Assembly (NCBI RefSeq): GCF_902498845.1
Contig: NZ_CABVLM010000014.1
Span: 62,001 to 126,000 of the forward strand
Reading direction: 5' to 3'
DNA: 64,000 nucleotides
DNA from: Pseudoalteromonas rhizosphaerae
Lineage (GTDB): Bacteria > Pseudomonadota > Gammaproteobacteria > Enterobacterales > Alteromonadaceae
Shown here: piece after piece, positions 1-8,323 of the stretch
How positions within the stretch are numbered: the first letter of the stretch is position 1
How the letters are laid out: the number at the start of each line of letters is the position of its first letter
Notes under the pieces: model-generated
Seen by the model: only the letters and a program-made list of their open reading frames with translations
Database searches by the model: none
What the model was told of the DNA's origin: nothing
Made by a program: the position numbers and the translations under genes

Positions 1-213
1 AATTTGTCACTGCCGTTATTACACCACGGTATGCTGTTAATGGGTGTGCCGTATGAAGTACCTGAGTTACTTGCCACACAAACCGGTGGCACTCCCTATG
101 GTGCAAGCCATGTTGCTGGTGCACAAAATAGCGCGCAATTAAGTAAAGACGAAATTAAAATTTGCCAAAGCGTTGGCCAACGCTTAGTTAAAATCACGAG
201 AAAATTACAATGA
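1..213 (+). CDS. wrbA: NAD(P)H:quinone oxidoreductase WrbA, C-terminal fragment
   Basis: This is the last 70 codons of a gene that enters from the left edge, so the start is not visible. WrbA is an FMN-dependent flavodoxin-like quinone reductase of the cytosol. The visible part has the family's C-terminal pattern: a hydrophobic strand and helix (LLHHGMLLMGVPY) followed by the loop GGTPYGASHVAG, which helps form the FMN/NAD(P)H pocket. The terminal helix then ends in positively charged residues. The stop codon TGA overlaps the start ATG of the next gene, so the two are translationally coupled. Identity rests on the loop motif; the flavodoxin half is outside the window. Confidence 0.85.
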   Translation, partial: NLSLPLLHHGMLLMGVPYEVPELLATQTGGTPYGASHVAGAQNSAQLSKDEIKICQSVGQRLVKITRKLQ

Positions 214-674
214 CATCGCACAGCGATTTAAACCCACAACTCACACCGAAAAAGGCTATTACTATCCGTTTTCAACGTATTGCAATAATTGGCTATATTG
301 GCTTGTTACTGCTGATGCCACTTTGGTTGTTTTTATTAGAGCCTAGAGAAGGTCATAGCAATGGATTTATTTTTGTTGTGTATATTTTACCGCTTTTACT
401 GCCGCTAAAAGGCATCATTCAAGATAAACCTTATACGTATGCATGGGCAAACTTTATTGTTATGTTTTATTTTATTCACGGTTTTACCCTACTGTGGGTC
501 GCACAAGAACAACTAATATGGGTCGTTTTAGAGCTGCTGTTCGCCAGTATGATGTTTATTGGCTGTACTTATTATGCACGTCACCGCGGTCAAGAGCTGG
601 GGCTAAAAATTCAAAAACTAAAAGATGAGTTAGCAACAGAAAAAGCGGCTCATGAATTTAATAAAAAAGACTAA
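210..674 (+). CDS. DUF2069 inner-membrane protein
   Basis: A 154-residue membrane protein with about four hydrophobic segments (roughly residues 24-42, 50-66, 77-95 and 100-120) and a charged, lysine-rich C-terminal tail that is probably cytoplasmic. Length, segment spacing and position right behind wrbA fit the DUF2069 family of gammaproteobacteria. I know of no established function for that family. Its ATG overlaps the stop of wrbA, so it is in the same operon. A bidirectional hairpin terminator follows about 85 bases downstream. The assignment rests on context and topology more than on a diagnostic motif. Confidence 0.78.
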   Translation: MTSHSDLNPQLTPKKAITIRFQRIAIIGYIGLLLLMPLWLFLLEPREGHSNGFIFVVYILPLLLPLKGIIQDKPYTYAWANFIVMFYFIHGFTLLWVAQEQLIWVVLELLFASMMFIGCTYYARHRGQELGLKIQKLKDELATEKAAHEFNKKD

Positions 675-677
675 AGT

Positions 678-750
678 TAATATCAATCGACTTAAATATT
701 TAACTATTCTAGCGAGCTAAATGGTCAGTAACTTAACACGATTGGTATAA
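678..750. repeat. Short imperfect inverted-repeat element
   Basis: The ends of this 73-base stretch are imperfect inverted repeats. TAATATCAATCGACTTAA at 678-695 matches the reverse complement of 733-750 (TTATACCAATCGTGTTAA) at 14 of 18 positions. It lies between the DUF2069 stop and the shared terminator and encodes nothing. It could be a small dispersed repeat of the kind common between genes in Alteromonadales, but only one copy is seen here. Confidence 0.35.
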
Positions 751-755
751 CAACT

Positions 756-784
756 AAAAAACGCGCTTAATTAGCGCGTTTTTT
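756..784. terminator. Bidirectional hairpin terminator
   Basis: The stem acgcgct/agcgcgt (761-767 with 773-779) has a 5-base loop. It is flanked by an A-run on the left and a T-run on the right, so it can end transcription from both the plus-strand wrbA operon and the minus-strand ankyrin gene that converge here. Confidence 0.85.
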
Positions 785-806
785 GTCTACGGTACATGCA
801 AGAAGC

Positions 807-2207
807 TTAAACAACTTCACTTAACGTCGCCAATGCCACAATACTTGCTAAGCCTAGCTGCCCAACTAAACTGATCAATGAGCAACAACGCAGTACAAAT
901 AACCCCCATGGGTGTTTAATATGCGGGTATAGAGCGCAGCGCTTCAAACTCATTGCAAAAAAGAAGCAGACAATTGCCAACATGGTTAAGCAAAGCGTCA
1001 GTTCACTTTTAATTGCAATCGAATCATCAAAAAAGAAAAACAACTGTAGCGGCAACAATAAAGTCACAATGGCATGTAAGGCGTGGACTTTTTTGATCCG
1101 CGAAAATTGTCCATCCGGCGATAATTCTTTAATACCAAAATCACGCTCTAAGCATTTCACTAACTGACTGGCTTTAACACTCACTGCTAAACGATAACAA
1201 CTTAAGCCATCACAGTTACGAACACGAAAGTCATAGCCAGACTTCAATAATAGCACCATCAAAGGTTCATTTTTTGCTAGTACCGCATAATGTAAAGCAC
1301 TGTTACCAAGGGCATCACGTTGTTTTTTATCTTGTTTATCTAATAAGGTTTGTACTAAATTAACAAACCCTTTTTCAACTGCCCACATAAAGGCCGTTTT
1401 ACCATTTTCATCCGCCAACGTGCCTGTTGCACCTTGCTCTATAAAACGCATCGCCATCGTTTGTTTAGCTGTATCAAAACGCAAATGCGCCAACAGTGCT
1501 TGTTCTAATAGCACCACTGAGTCAACATCTGGTGATACTTGGGTTAATAAGGTGAAATAATCCTTTCCGCCAGCAACTTTTTTCGCCGCTAATTCACTTA
1601 ACGCATTAACGTCATCGATTGAGTCAGGTATAAAGGTGCTAAAGCGTTCACGAAAATCAACTTCTTTCCACAGTGCCAAAGCATCTTCAGCACTCATTTT
1701 ACTGCCCGCATTGAGCGCATACTCGATGATGGTAAAATAGCGTTTTGAGAATAACTGAGATAATAACGTGACGGGTGTTTCTATCATCGTTTGTGACGCA
1801 ACAGCTGCATATTTTTCAAGGCGTTGGCAAAGTAATAGCACTAAACTCTCTGGGCTATACTCGTTATCAAAATAGTAATCTTTAGCTGCCGAAATATACT
1901 GTTGAGCGGCTTCATCATATTCACAGATATGTTGGAAAAAACACTCTTCAAATGGCTCAAGGGGAGTTAACCATGTTAAATAATAGATAGGCGGTAGCAC
2001 AGTGGTACACACGCCATTGTCTTCTTCAGTCGAGCGACAAGCCGGCCATGCTTCTAAAGCGTCTAAAATAAATGCACCGTTTTGCTCAATAAGTCCTTTG
2101 ACTAATAACGGGTATTCTTTAGGCCAAATAAGTACATTTTCCATTAAAAAAACACAACTCCAGTGTCTATCTTGCTCGGTACAAAGGTCAGTAAAGGAGT
2201 TTAACAA
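807..2207 (-). CDS. Ankyrin-repeat protein with C-terminal membrane segments
   Basis: A 466-residue protein of unknown function. Residues 1-225 look helical and match no domain I know. Residues about 240-355 form three to four ankyrin repeats (DENGKTAFMWAVEKGFVNLV, DALGNSALHYAVLAKNEPLM, NCDGLSCYRLAVSVKASQLV). The last 90 residues hold about three hydrophobic segments, so the ankyrin part is probably tethered to the inner membrane. There is no signal peptide. The longest frame starts at a TTG with no clear ribosome binding site. An ATG at 2142-2144 (residue 22, MENVLIWP) has a GGAG about 13 bases upstream and is an alternative. The gene stands alone between two terminators. Confidence 0.75.
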   Translation of the reverse strand: MLNSFTDLCTEQDRHWSCVFLMENVLIWPKEYPLLVKGLIEQNGAFILDALEAWPACRSTEEDNGVCTTVLPPIYYLTWLTPLEPFEECFFQHICEYDEAAQQYISAAKDYYFDNEYSPESLVLLLCQRLEKYAAVASQTMIETPVTLLSQLFSKRYFTIIEYALNAGSKMSAEDALALWKEVDFRERFSTFIPDSIDDVNALSELAAKKVAGGKDYFTLLTQVSPDVDSVVLLEQALLAHLRFDTAKQTMAMRFIEQGATGTLADENGKTAFMWAVEKGFVNLVQTLLDKQDKKQRDALGNSALHYAVLAKNEPLMVLLLKSGYDFRVRNCDGLSCYRLAVSVKASQLVKCLERDFGIKELSPDGQFSRIKKVHALHAIVTLLLPLQLFFFFDDSIAIKSELTLCLTMLAIVCFFFAMSLKRCALYPHIKHPWGLFVLRCCSLISLVGQLGLASIVALATLSEVV

Positions 2208-2345
2208 CTACAAACTGACACTGCGCTTAATATAATTTTAAGTACCCCAGTAAATTAGTGATACCAGTGGGTATGTAAGCGCTTATTCTAGCATACCCAA
2301 AACCACACGCTATAGCCAAACCGTGTGATTTTAAAAGAAAATAAC

Positions 2346-2379
2346 AAAGCACCATGCAGTTAACACTGCATGGTGCTTT
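2346..2379 (-). terminator. Strong hairpin downstream of the mlaC-like gene
   Basis: A perfect 15-base stem (2346-2360 with 2365-2379) closes a 4-base loop. Read on the minus strand it lies about 26 bases after the MlaC-like stop and is followed by a T-rich stretch, as expected for an intrinsic terminator. Confidence 0.85.
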
Positions 2380-2404
2380 AGGTTGGAGACTTACTTGGAA
2401 ATGA

Positions 2405-3001
2405 TTACTTACTGTTAAGCTCAGCTGTCACTTGGTCAAGGCCAACTTCTGAAATTCGTTGAATAACTTCTTTTTGCTTTGCACTGAGTAACGAAATACC
2501 TTCAGCGACAATATCATATACTTTCCAGCTACCATCTTTACCTTGGCGAAGCTTAAAGTGTAAGTCAATCGTTGGCGCATTATCTGCAATAATTTGCGTC
2601 TTAACCGTGGCAAACTCGCTCTCTGCAGCATCGTTACTTTCTTCGAATTTTATTTCTTGCCCGGTATATTTCATTAATGCACTAGCATAGGTAGTGGTTA
2701 AGTAATGCTCCACTGCACTTATAAATGCAGTCGCTTGTTGGCGATCGATACCTTTAATATGCTTACCTAATAATTTATAGGAAACAAATTTAACATCTAT
2801 ATTAGGCATTAAATACTGATCAACAATGTGTGCCATGTCACTTTTGCTCGCTGTGCCTTGGCTGTTTATTTTGCCAATTTCACTAAACAGCTGATCGCCT
2901 ACCTGAGTTAATAACTGATTAGGTGACTGTTGTGTTTGCGCAAACAAGGAAGCACTAAAAACTAGCGCGATTAATAATAAATAACGACCAAGTGAAATCA
3001 T
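2405..3001 (-). CDS. MlaC/Ttg2D-family periplasmic phospholipid-binding protein (orphan)
   Basis: A 198-residue exported protein with a signal peptide (cleavage expected near residue 21, LFAQ). It has the MlaC/Ttg2D layout: an N-terminal helix pair (QLLTQVGDQLFSEIGKI), a conserved YLMPNIDVKFVSYKLLGKHI segment, and C-terminal strands ending in KVYDIVAEGISLL. Family members carry phospholipids through the periplasm between an outer-membrane complex and an MlaFEDB transporter. None of those partner genes is adjacent, so this is an orphan copy that may serve another transporter. It is divergent from a PagL-like gene, so both neighbours act on the outer envelope. Confidence 0.85.
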   Translation of the reverse strand: MISLGRYLLLIALVFSASLFAQTQQSPNQLLTQVGDQLFSEIGKINSQGTASKSDMAHIVDQYLMPNIDVKFVSYKLLGKHIKGIDRQQATAFISAVEHYLTTTYASALMKYTGQEIKFEESNDAAESEFATVKTQIIADNAPTIDLHFKLRQGKDGSWKVYDIVAEGISLLSAKQKEVIQRISEVGLDQVTAELNSK

Positions 3002-3239
3002 TGTTGATAAGTCCTAAGTAAATCTTGTAGCGTAATTTACGCTGTTCATAAGAGATTAAAAAGCCTCAAAATAGCACCTTATTAGTGCCAGTACAGCATC
3101 AATTGATTTAATCTTTTTATTTCATATTGTTAGCTAAGCTCATGCAATAACACACAGAGTCTGTGAATTTATGCCACTTGAATTAGCCTCCCCCACGCCC
3201 TTATTTTGTAAATAACGTTTTCATCTAAAGAGCTTCTCC

Positions 3240-3782
3240 ATGTTATTTAAAACATTAACTGTATTGATTTTATTATCTATTTCCATGTTCAGCAGACTAT
3301 CTTATGGCGCGCCCTATACACTTTCCCCTCATGGCTATGCCATTGATTACATTCAGGGGGAAGGTGATGTTAAAGGTTTAAAACTGGCATACCAATACCA
3401 TGCTCCGGCACTACAATCATTAATTGAAAATACCCATATTTACTTAGAATCAAGTATTAATATTTGGGAATACGGCGCAGATAATAGCCATCAGACAAAT
3501 GTTGTCCTTGCAATATCCCCGGTATTTCAACATCTGGTCAGCTCAGTGCGCGGTATTCCTTTGTATTTCGAAGCCGGCATAGGGGTTTCATTAGTCAATG
3601 ACACTCACTTCGCCGGCAAAAATGTGAGTACCCACTACCAGTTTGAAGACCGACTAGGCTTTGTTGCTGATTTTGGAAAAACCAAAGCTGCGGTGCGTTA
3701 TTTACACTATTCAAATGCAGGGTTTAAAAGACCAAACCCAGGTCTTGATTTTATTTCGCTGTCGTTTTCTAGACGTTTTTAA
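3240..3782 (+). CDS. PagL-like lipid A 3-O-deacylase (acyloxyacyl hydrolase family)
   Basis: A 180-residue outer-membrane beta-barrel protein. The signal peptide ends near SYG-AP (residue 23), the rest shows alternating barrel strands, and the C-terminus is aromatic (SRRF). PagL enzymes remove the 3-O-linked acyl chain of lipid A. The signature HYSNAGFKRPNPG is present, with the family's catalytic His and Ser at H156 and S158. The third catalytic position, Glu in the Pseudomonas aeruginosa enzyme by my recollection, is Asp170 here, so activity is likely but not certain. The gene is divergent from an orphan mlaC-like gene and followed by a DUF2897 gene. Confidence 0.8.
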   Translation: MLFKTLTVLILLSISMFSRLSYGAPYTLSPHGYAIDYIQGEGDVKGLKLAYQYHAPALQSLIENTHIYLESSINIWEYGADNSHQTNVVLAISPVFQHLVSSVRGIPLYFEAGIGVSLVNDTHFAGKNVSTHYQFEDRLGFVADFGKTKAAVRYLHYSNAGFKRPNPGLDFISLSFSRRF

Positions 3783-3836
3783 CCCTAGAAATCTTTGCTA
3801 CACTAAGTACTTATAAATGACTCATTAGAGATCACC

Positions 3837-3983
3837 ATGCAAATTTGGCATATACTCATCATCATCTTAGTGTTGGCAATCATTATCGGTAATATTTTGC
3901 TGATCAAACACTCAGCAAAAATGGATTTTAAAAAACCAACCGATGAAGATGAACTCAAATCAGAGCAACAAAAAAAGCCCTAA
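3837..3983 (+). CDS. Small DUF2897-type membrane protein
   Basis: A 48-residue open frame: a single N-terminal transmembrane helix (MQIWHILIIILVLAIIIGNI) followed by a short charged tail rich in Lys, Glu and Asp (FKKPTDEDELKSEQ). Size and layout fit the DUF2897 family of Alteromonadales, which has no known function. It starts 55 bases after the pagL-like stop and may be cotranscribed. Its TAA stop lies inside the stem of the terminator shared with metE. Conserved layout and position support it as a real gene despite its length. Confidence 0.7.
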   Translation: MQIWHILIIILVLAIIIGNILLIKHSAKMDFKKPTDEDELKSEQQKKP

Positions 3984-4004
3984 CTAAGTTTTGTTAGGGC
4001 TTTA
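3971..4004. terminator. Bidirectional terminator between the DUF2897 gene and metE
   Basis: The 11-base stem aaagccctaac/gttagggcttt (3974-3984 with 3993-4003) is preceded by A's, which serve as the T-run for minus-strand transcripts. It serves the convergent DUF2897 and metE transcripts, and the DUF2897 stop codon lies within it. Confidence 0.85.
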
Positions 4005-4021
4005 CATCGTAGGGGATGTTC

Positions 4022-6295
4022 TTACTGCAGCTCCTCACGCAGCTCTTTGGTTGCTTTAACCATATTATCAAGAGCTTGTCGCGTTTCTTGCCAACCACGG
4101 GTTTTCAAACCACAGTCCGGGTTTACCCATAAACGCGCAACCGGTATTTTTCGTGCGGCTTTATGGATCAACGTTTTCATCCATGCAATATCCGGTACAT
4201 TCGGAGTGTGAATATCATATACACCTGGACCAATATCATTTGGATAATCAAAATTCTCAAATGCTTCTAGTAGTTCCATGTTAGAACGTGAGGTTTCAAT
4301 GGTGATCACATCGGCATCCATATCTGCAATCGCGGCAATAATACCGTTAAATTCGGCGTAACACATGTGAGTATGAATTTGTGTTTCATCTTTCACACCG
4401 CTTGCTGAGACCCTAAATGCATACGCTGCCCATTCTAAATATGCTTGCCATTGGCTACATTTAAGCGGCATACCTTCACGAAATGCAGGTTCATCAATTT
4501 GAATAATATCAATACCGGCATTTTGTAAATCGACCACTTCATCACGTAACGCAAGTGCAATTTGATTAGCGATGGTGGGTTTGTCTAAATCATCACGAAT
4601 GAATGACCAAAACAGAATAGTTACAGGACCTGTTAGCATGCCTTTCATTTTCTTACTCGTCAGCGACTGTGCGTATTTTGTCCACTGAACCGTCATCGCT
4701 TTTTCACGTGATATATCCCCCCAAATTACAGGTGGTTTCACGCATCGCGAGCCGTAGCTTTGCACCCAACCAAACTGGGTAAAAGCAAAGCCTTCTAATA
4801 GTTCAGCAAAGTATTCAACCATGTCATTACGCTCCGCTTCGCCGTGCACTAACACATCTAAATCAAGCGCCTCTTGCTCTTCAACAGCGTAGCGAATTTC
4901 TGCTTTCATTTGCCTTTGATAATCATCCGCAGATAATTCACCGGCTTTATAATCACGGCGTGCTTGACGAATTACTTGAGTTTGTGGAAATGATCCTATC
5001 GTGGTGGTCGGCAGTAGCGGTAAATTAAGTGCTGCATGTTGTTTTTCAATACGTTGAGCAAATGCATGATTACGCTTACCGTCTTTTGCGGTGAGTGCAG
5101 TTACACGCTGTTGTACAGCTGTATTATTTACACGAGTAGAGGTTAAGCGTGCTTTAATAGGTGCTGAATAAGCAACGAGCTCACTGCTATCATTGCTTTC
5201 AAGCGCGGCTTTTAATAATGACAACTCTTGGCCTTTTTGTTTTGCAAATGCAAGCCATGAACAAAGCTCATCATCGAGCTTTTCTTCTTGCTCTAAATCA
5301 ACCGGTGTATGCAGTAAAGAACAAGATGGAGCAAGCCATAGATTATCACCGCGCTTTAGCGCAATGTCTTTTATGCTATTAAATACAACCTCTAAATCAG
5401 TACGCCAAATATTACGGCCATTTACTACGCCTAATGATAAAACTTGATCTGTACTTAATAATATATCTAGTTTTGCAACATCAACATTTGTTGCAACACA
5501 ATCAAAATGTACGCCATCAACGGGGTAACCTGCAATATCATCAAAGTAGGCAGTGACTGAGTCAAAATAACTAGCAAGTAACAACTTCACGCCTTGACCT
5601 GCAAGTGCACGAAAGCTTGTTTTTAATGCCTCTTGATAATCTTCTGTCAGCTCTAAACCTAATATAGGCTCATCAACCTGTACCCATTCAATCCCTTGCT
5701 GCGCTAATTTAGCGAACACGTGTTGATAAACAGCTAATAGTTTTTCAAGTAAGCTAAGTTTATCAAACTCCTCACCTGCACATTTTGCTAAGTAAAGATA
5801 AGTGACTGGGCCGACCAATACTACTTTTGCATTGTGCCCCAATGCTTGTGCTTGAGTAACTTGCTCGAATAACTCAGTCCAGGTTAGTTGAAACTGCTGA
5901 TCATGAGTTAGCTCTGGAACTATGTAATGATAATTAGTATTAAACCACTTTGTCATTTCGCTTGCTGCACATGAACAACCGCTTGGTGCGCGACCACGCC
6001 CAATACGAAATAATGTATCAAGATCAATGCTACCATCCGCTTTTTGATGACGCTTGGGCACTGCGCCAATCAATAAAGAGGTAGATAACACATGGTCATA
6101 CCAAGCAAAGTCACCTACCGGTAATAAATCAATCCCAGCATCTGCTTGAAGAGCCCAATTTTCTGCGCGGATCGTCTTACCTTGTTCAAGCAACTGCGCT
6201 TGGCTGATTTTACCAGCCCAGTATGATTCTACTGCAAATTTTAGTTCACGCTTTCTACCTATGCGAGGAAAACCTAAGTTATGTAATTGTGCCAT
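4022..6295 (-). CDS. metE: Cobalamin-independent methionine synthase MetE
   Basis: A 757-residue cytosolic enzyme that transfers a methyl group from 5-methyl-tetrahydropteroyl-triglutamate to homocysteine, the last step of methionine synthesis. It has the full MetE two-barrel length (E. coli 753). The zinc ligands are visible as H643 and C645 (THMCYAEF), E667 (TIETSRS) and C728 (NPDCGLKTR), two residues on from the E. coli numbers. The N-terminal folate-side motif NLGFPRIGRKRELK and the substrate segment IIQIDEPAFREG are intact. It is divergent from metR across 289 bases, the classical arrangement, which implies activation by MetR with homocysteine. The start at LHNLGFPRIG agrees with the family. 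Confidence 0.98.
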   Translation of the reverse strand: MAQLHNLGFPRIGRKRELKFAVESYWAGKISQAQLLEQGKTIRAENWALQADAGIDLLPVGDFAWYDHVLSTSLLIGAVPKRHQKADGSIDLDTLFRIGRGRAPSGCSCAASEMTKWFNTNYHYIVPELTHDQQFQLTWTELFEQVTQAQALGHNAKVVLVGPVTYLYLAKCAGEEFDKLSLLEKLLAVYQHVFAKLAQQGIEWVQVDEPILGLELTEDYQEALKTSFRALAGQGVKLLLASYFDSVTAYFDDIAGYPVDGVHFDCVATNVDVAKLDILLSTDQVLSLGVVNGRNIWRTDLEVVFNSIKDIALKRGDNLWLAPSCSLLHTPVDLEQEEKLDDELCSWLAFAKQKGQELSLLKAALESNDSSELVAYSAPIKARLTSTRVNNTAVQQRVTALTAKDGKRNHAFAQRIEKQHAALNLPLLPTTTIGSFPQTQVIRQARRDYKAGELSADDYQRQMKAEIRYAVEEQEALDLDVLVHGEAERNDMVEYFAELLEGFAFTQFGWVQSYGSRCVKPPVIWGDISREKAMTVQWTKYAQSLTSKKMKGMLTGPVTILFWSFIRDDLDKPTIANQIALALRDEVVDLQNAGIDIIQIDEPAFREGMPLKCSQWQAYLEWAAYAFRVSASGVKDETQIHTHMCYAEFNGIIAAIADMDADVITIETSRSNMELLEAFENFDYPNDIGPGVYDIHTPNVPDIAWMKTLIHKAARKIPVARLWVNPDCGLKTRGWQETRQALDNMVKATKELREELQ

Positions 6296-6382
6296 GTTGA
6301 AATTCCCTTCCAGCTGTTTAGATAGCTAAAACCATAAACCTATACCTGACATCAAACAATTGATGCTTCCTCAGTTTCAACT

Positions 6383-6395
6383 TGAGGTAAATTCA
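6383..6395. promoter_or_regulatory. MetR-like binding site in the metE-metR interval
   Basis: TGAGGTAAATTCA differs by one base from the enterobacterial MetR consensus TGAANNNNNTTCA. It lies 88 bases upstream of the metE start and 190 bases upstream of metR, between the divergent genes where MetR is expected to bind. No second clear copy was found. Confidence 0.5.
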
Positions 6396-6584
6396 TGGAA
6401 ATATTTTTTTGCAAACTCAAAAAATACAATGACAACGCTGTCAAATATGATGCTATAGTATATTTGTAAATTTCACGTAAAAAAATGGGACTTATAGCCA
6501 TCTAGACGTTGATGCATCTTAATTTAAGGCGTATTATGGCTGTAATCTGAGTTAAACTCACCTTTACCATGAGAATTATTAAAG

Positions 6585-7472
6585 ATGATTGATGTAAAAC
6601 ACTTAAAGACCATCGCAACCTTGAAAGAAACCGGTTCCTTGGTAAATACTGCGCGCGAATTATTTTTGACTCAATCCGCTTTGTCTCATCAAATCAAAGA
6701 TTTAGAAAACAAACTTGATTGCCAACTATTTGAACGTAAAACTCAACCGGTGCGCTTTACCCCACAAGGTATGCTATTACTTGAACTTGCCAGCGAAGTA
6801 CTCCCGCGTGTTGAAGCAACCAAATGCCGTTTAAAAGAAAGTCTTAATCAACCAATTTCACAATTACGACTTAGTGTTGAATGCCATGCTTGTTTTCATT
6901 GGTTATTACCAACAATTAAAGAATTCAATAACTTTTGGCCTGATATCAAAGTTGATTATGAGCGCGGCTTTAGTTATGACGCTATTCCTGATCTGCTCAG
7001 TGATGAATTAGATTTAGTACTCACTTCAGACATTCGTGAACCAGATAAACTTGAATACGCACATTTATTTGATTTTAAACTTAAATTAATTGTTGCTCCT
7101 GATCATGAACTAGCGAAAAAAGCCTATGTAACGGCACTTGATTTGAAAAACGAGACGATTATTTCGTACCCTATTCCACGAGAGCGTCAGGATATCTTCA
7201 AACATTTTATTCAAAATGCACGTTTTGATGGCACCTTGAAAACCGTAGATCAGGGCTTGCTCATTTTTCAGCTTGTCAGTGCCGGAATGGGGGTTGCAGC
7301 ATTACCGGATTGGTTAGTAACACCATATGAAAGCCAAGGACTCATTAAGTCGATTCCATTAGGCGCGCTGGGATTAACCCGTCCAATGTATTTAGCCATG
7401 AAAAAGAATATGAAAGATAACCCAGTGTATCGCCACTTTTTAAATACCTGTAAGTTAAATAACGGTCGATAA
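6585..7472 (+). CDS. metR: LysR-type transcriptional activator MetR
   Basis: A 295-residue LysR-family regulator. The N-terminal winged helix-turn-helix occupies residues 1-60 (LKTIATLKETGSLVNTAREL, then LTQSALSHQIKDLENKL), and the effector-binding domain fills the rest. In this family the coinducer is homocysteine and the targets are metE and other methionine genes. Divergent placement next to metE and close matches to the E. coli MetR head (MIDVKHLKTI) make the assignment firm. It is probably autoregulated through the shared intergenic region. The next gene, elyC, starts about 50 bases downstream on the same strand without an obvious terminator between. Confidence 0.95.
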   Translation: MIDVKHLKTIATLKETGSLVNTARELFLTQSALSHQIKDLENKLDCQLFERKTQPVRFTPQGMLLLELASEVLPRVEATKCRLKESLNQPISQLRLSVECHACFHWLLPTIKEFNNFWPDIKVDYERGFSYDAIPDLLSDELDLVLTSDIREPDKLEYAHLFDFKLKLIVAPDHELAKKAYVTALDLKNETIISYPIPRERQDIFKHFIQNARFDGTLKTVDQGLLIFQLVSAGMGVAALPDWLVTPYESQGLIKSIPLGALGLTRPMYLAMKKNMKDNPVYRHFLNTCKLNNGR

Positions 7473-7524
7473 AATAGGTTTAACCCAGTAGCATACAGAA
7501 AACCCCTTTATGTGTGCTACTGTG

Positions 7525-8289
7525 ATGTTTGAACTGAAAAAAATCCTCGGTGCAATGCTGATGCCATTGCCTCTGTTTGCTCTACTGTGCTTTGTTTGCT
7601 TATTAATCGCACTGCGTACCAAGAAAGTAAGCGTATTTATTGGTTTAATCGCAATCACCAGTTTATTGCTGATCAGTACCCCTTTTATTGGTCAAAAAAT
7701 AATTGCTCCAAATTCACAGTTAAAGTATATTTTTGATACAAGTAAACAGCCGATACTCGATAAAATAGTGGTACTTGGTTGTGATATAAATCCTAACCCA
7801 AAACTTAACGCCAATAGCCAACTTGGTAATTGTGCTAAAAGCCGCCTAATCGAAGGTATGCGCTTAGCATATGTGTACCCACAAGCTCAACTTATTGTTT
7901 CAGGTGGCGGTTACAATAAAGTGACCAACAGTAGTTTGATGCAACAAACCGCGATAAGTTTAGGTATTGATGCGCAGCGTATTAAACAAAATCCTACGGC
8001 TATGGATACCGCCGATGAAGCACGGCTTTTAGCACCTGCTCTAGTTGATTTTAAAGTTGCACTGGTAACTTCGGCAAGTCACATGGCACGAGCAAAAGAT
8101 CTATTTAATAGCCAAGGCGTTGATGTTATTCCCGCCGCCACTGATTTTTACGATTTCTCAGCGTGGCCTCATCACAAACAATATATTCCGAGTGTTGAAG
8201 TATTAAAGGCAGTCACAAGTTATTGGCATGAAGTAATCGGTAGTACGTGGATAAGTGTGCGCCGCTGGATTGATCCAGAAGCGCTTTAA
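7525..8289 (+). CDS. elyC: ElyC-like envelope biogenesis protein (YdcF/SanA, DUF218 family)
   Basis: An inner-membrane protein of about 254 residues. Two N-terminal transmembrane helices are followed by a DUF218 domain: KIVVLGCDINPN near residue 80, then LIVSGGGYNK, then LVTSASHMARAKDLF near residue 180. E. coli ElyC has the same plan (MLFTLKKVIGNMLLPLPL at its N-terminus) and is linked to peptidoglycan synthesis through undecaprenyl-phosphate metabolism. I chose the ATG at 7525 (MFELKKILGAMLMPLPL) because it matches the E. coli start; an in-frame ATG at 7510 would add five residues. Neither start has a strong Shine-Dalgarno. The gene is probably cotranscribed with metR by proximity only. Confidence 0.82.
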   Translation: MFELKKILGAMLMPLPLFALLCFVCLLIALRTKKVSVFIGLIAITSLLLISTPFIGQKIIAPNSQLKYIFDTSKQPILDKIVVLGCDINPNPKLNANSQLGNCAKSRLIEGMRLAYVYPQAQLIVSGGGYNKVTNSSLMQQTAISLGIDAQRIKQNPTAMDTADEARLLAPALVDFKVALVTSASHMARAKDLFNSQGVDVIPAATDFYDFSAWPHHKQYIPSVEVLKAVTSYWHEVIGSTWISVRRWIDPEAL

Positions 8290-8323
8290 CATCTCACTCA
8301 CTTAAAGTGAAGTAGCTGGCAAC

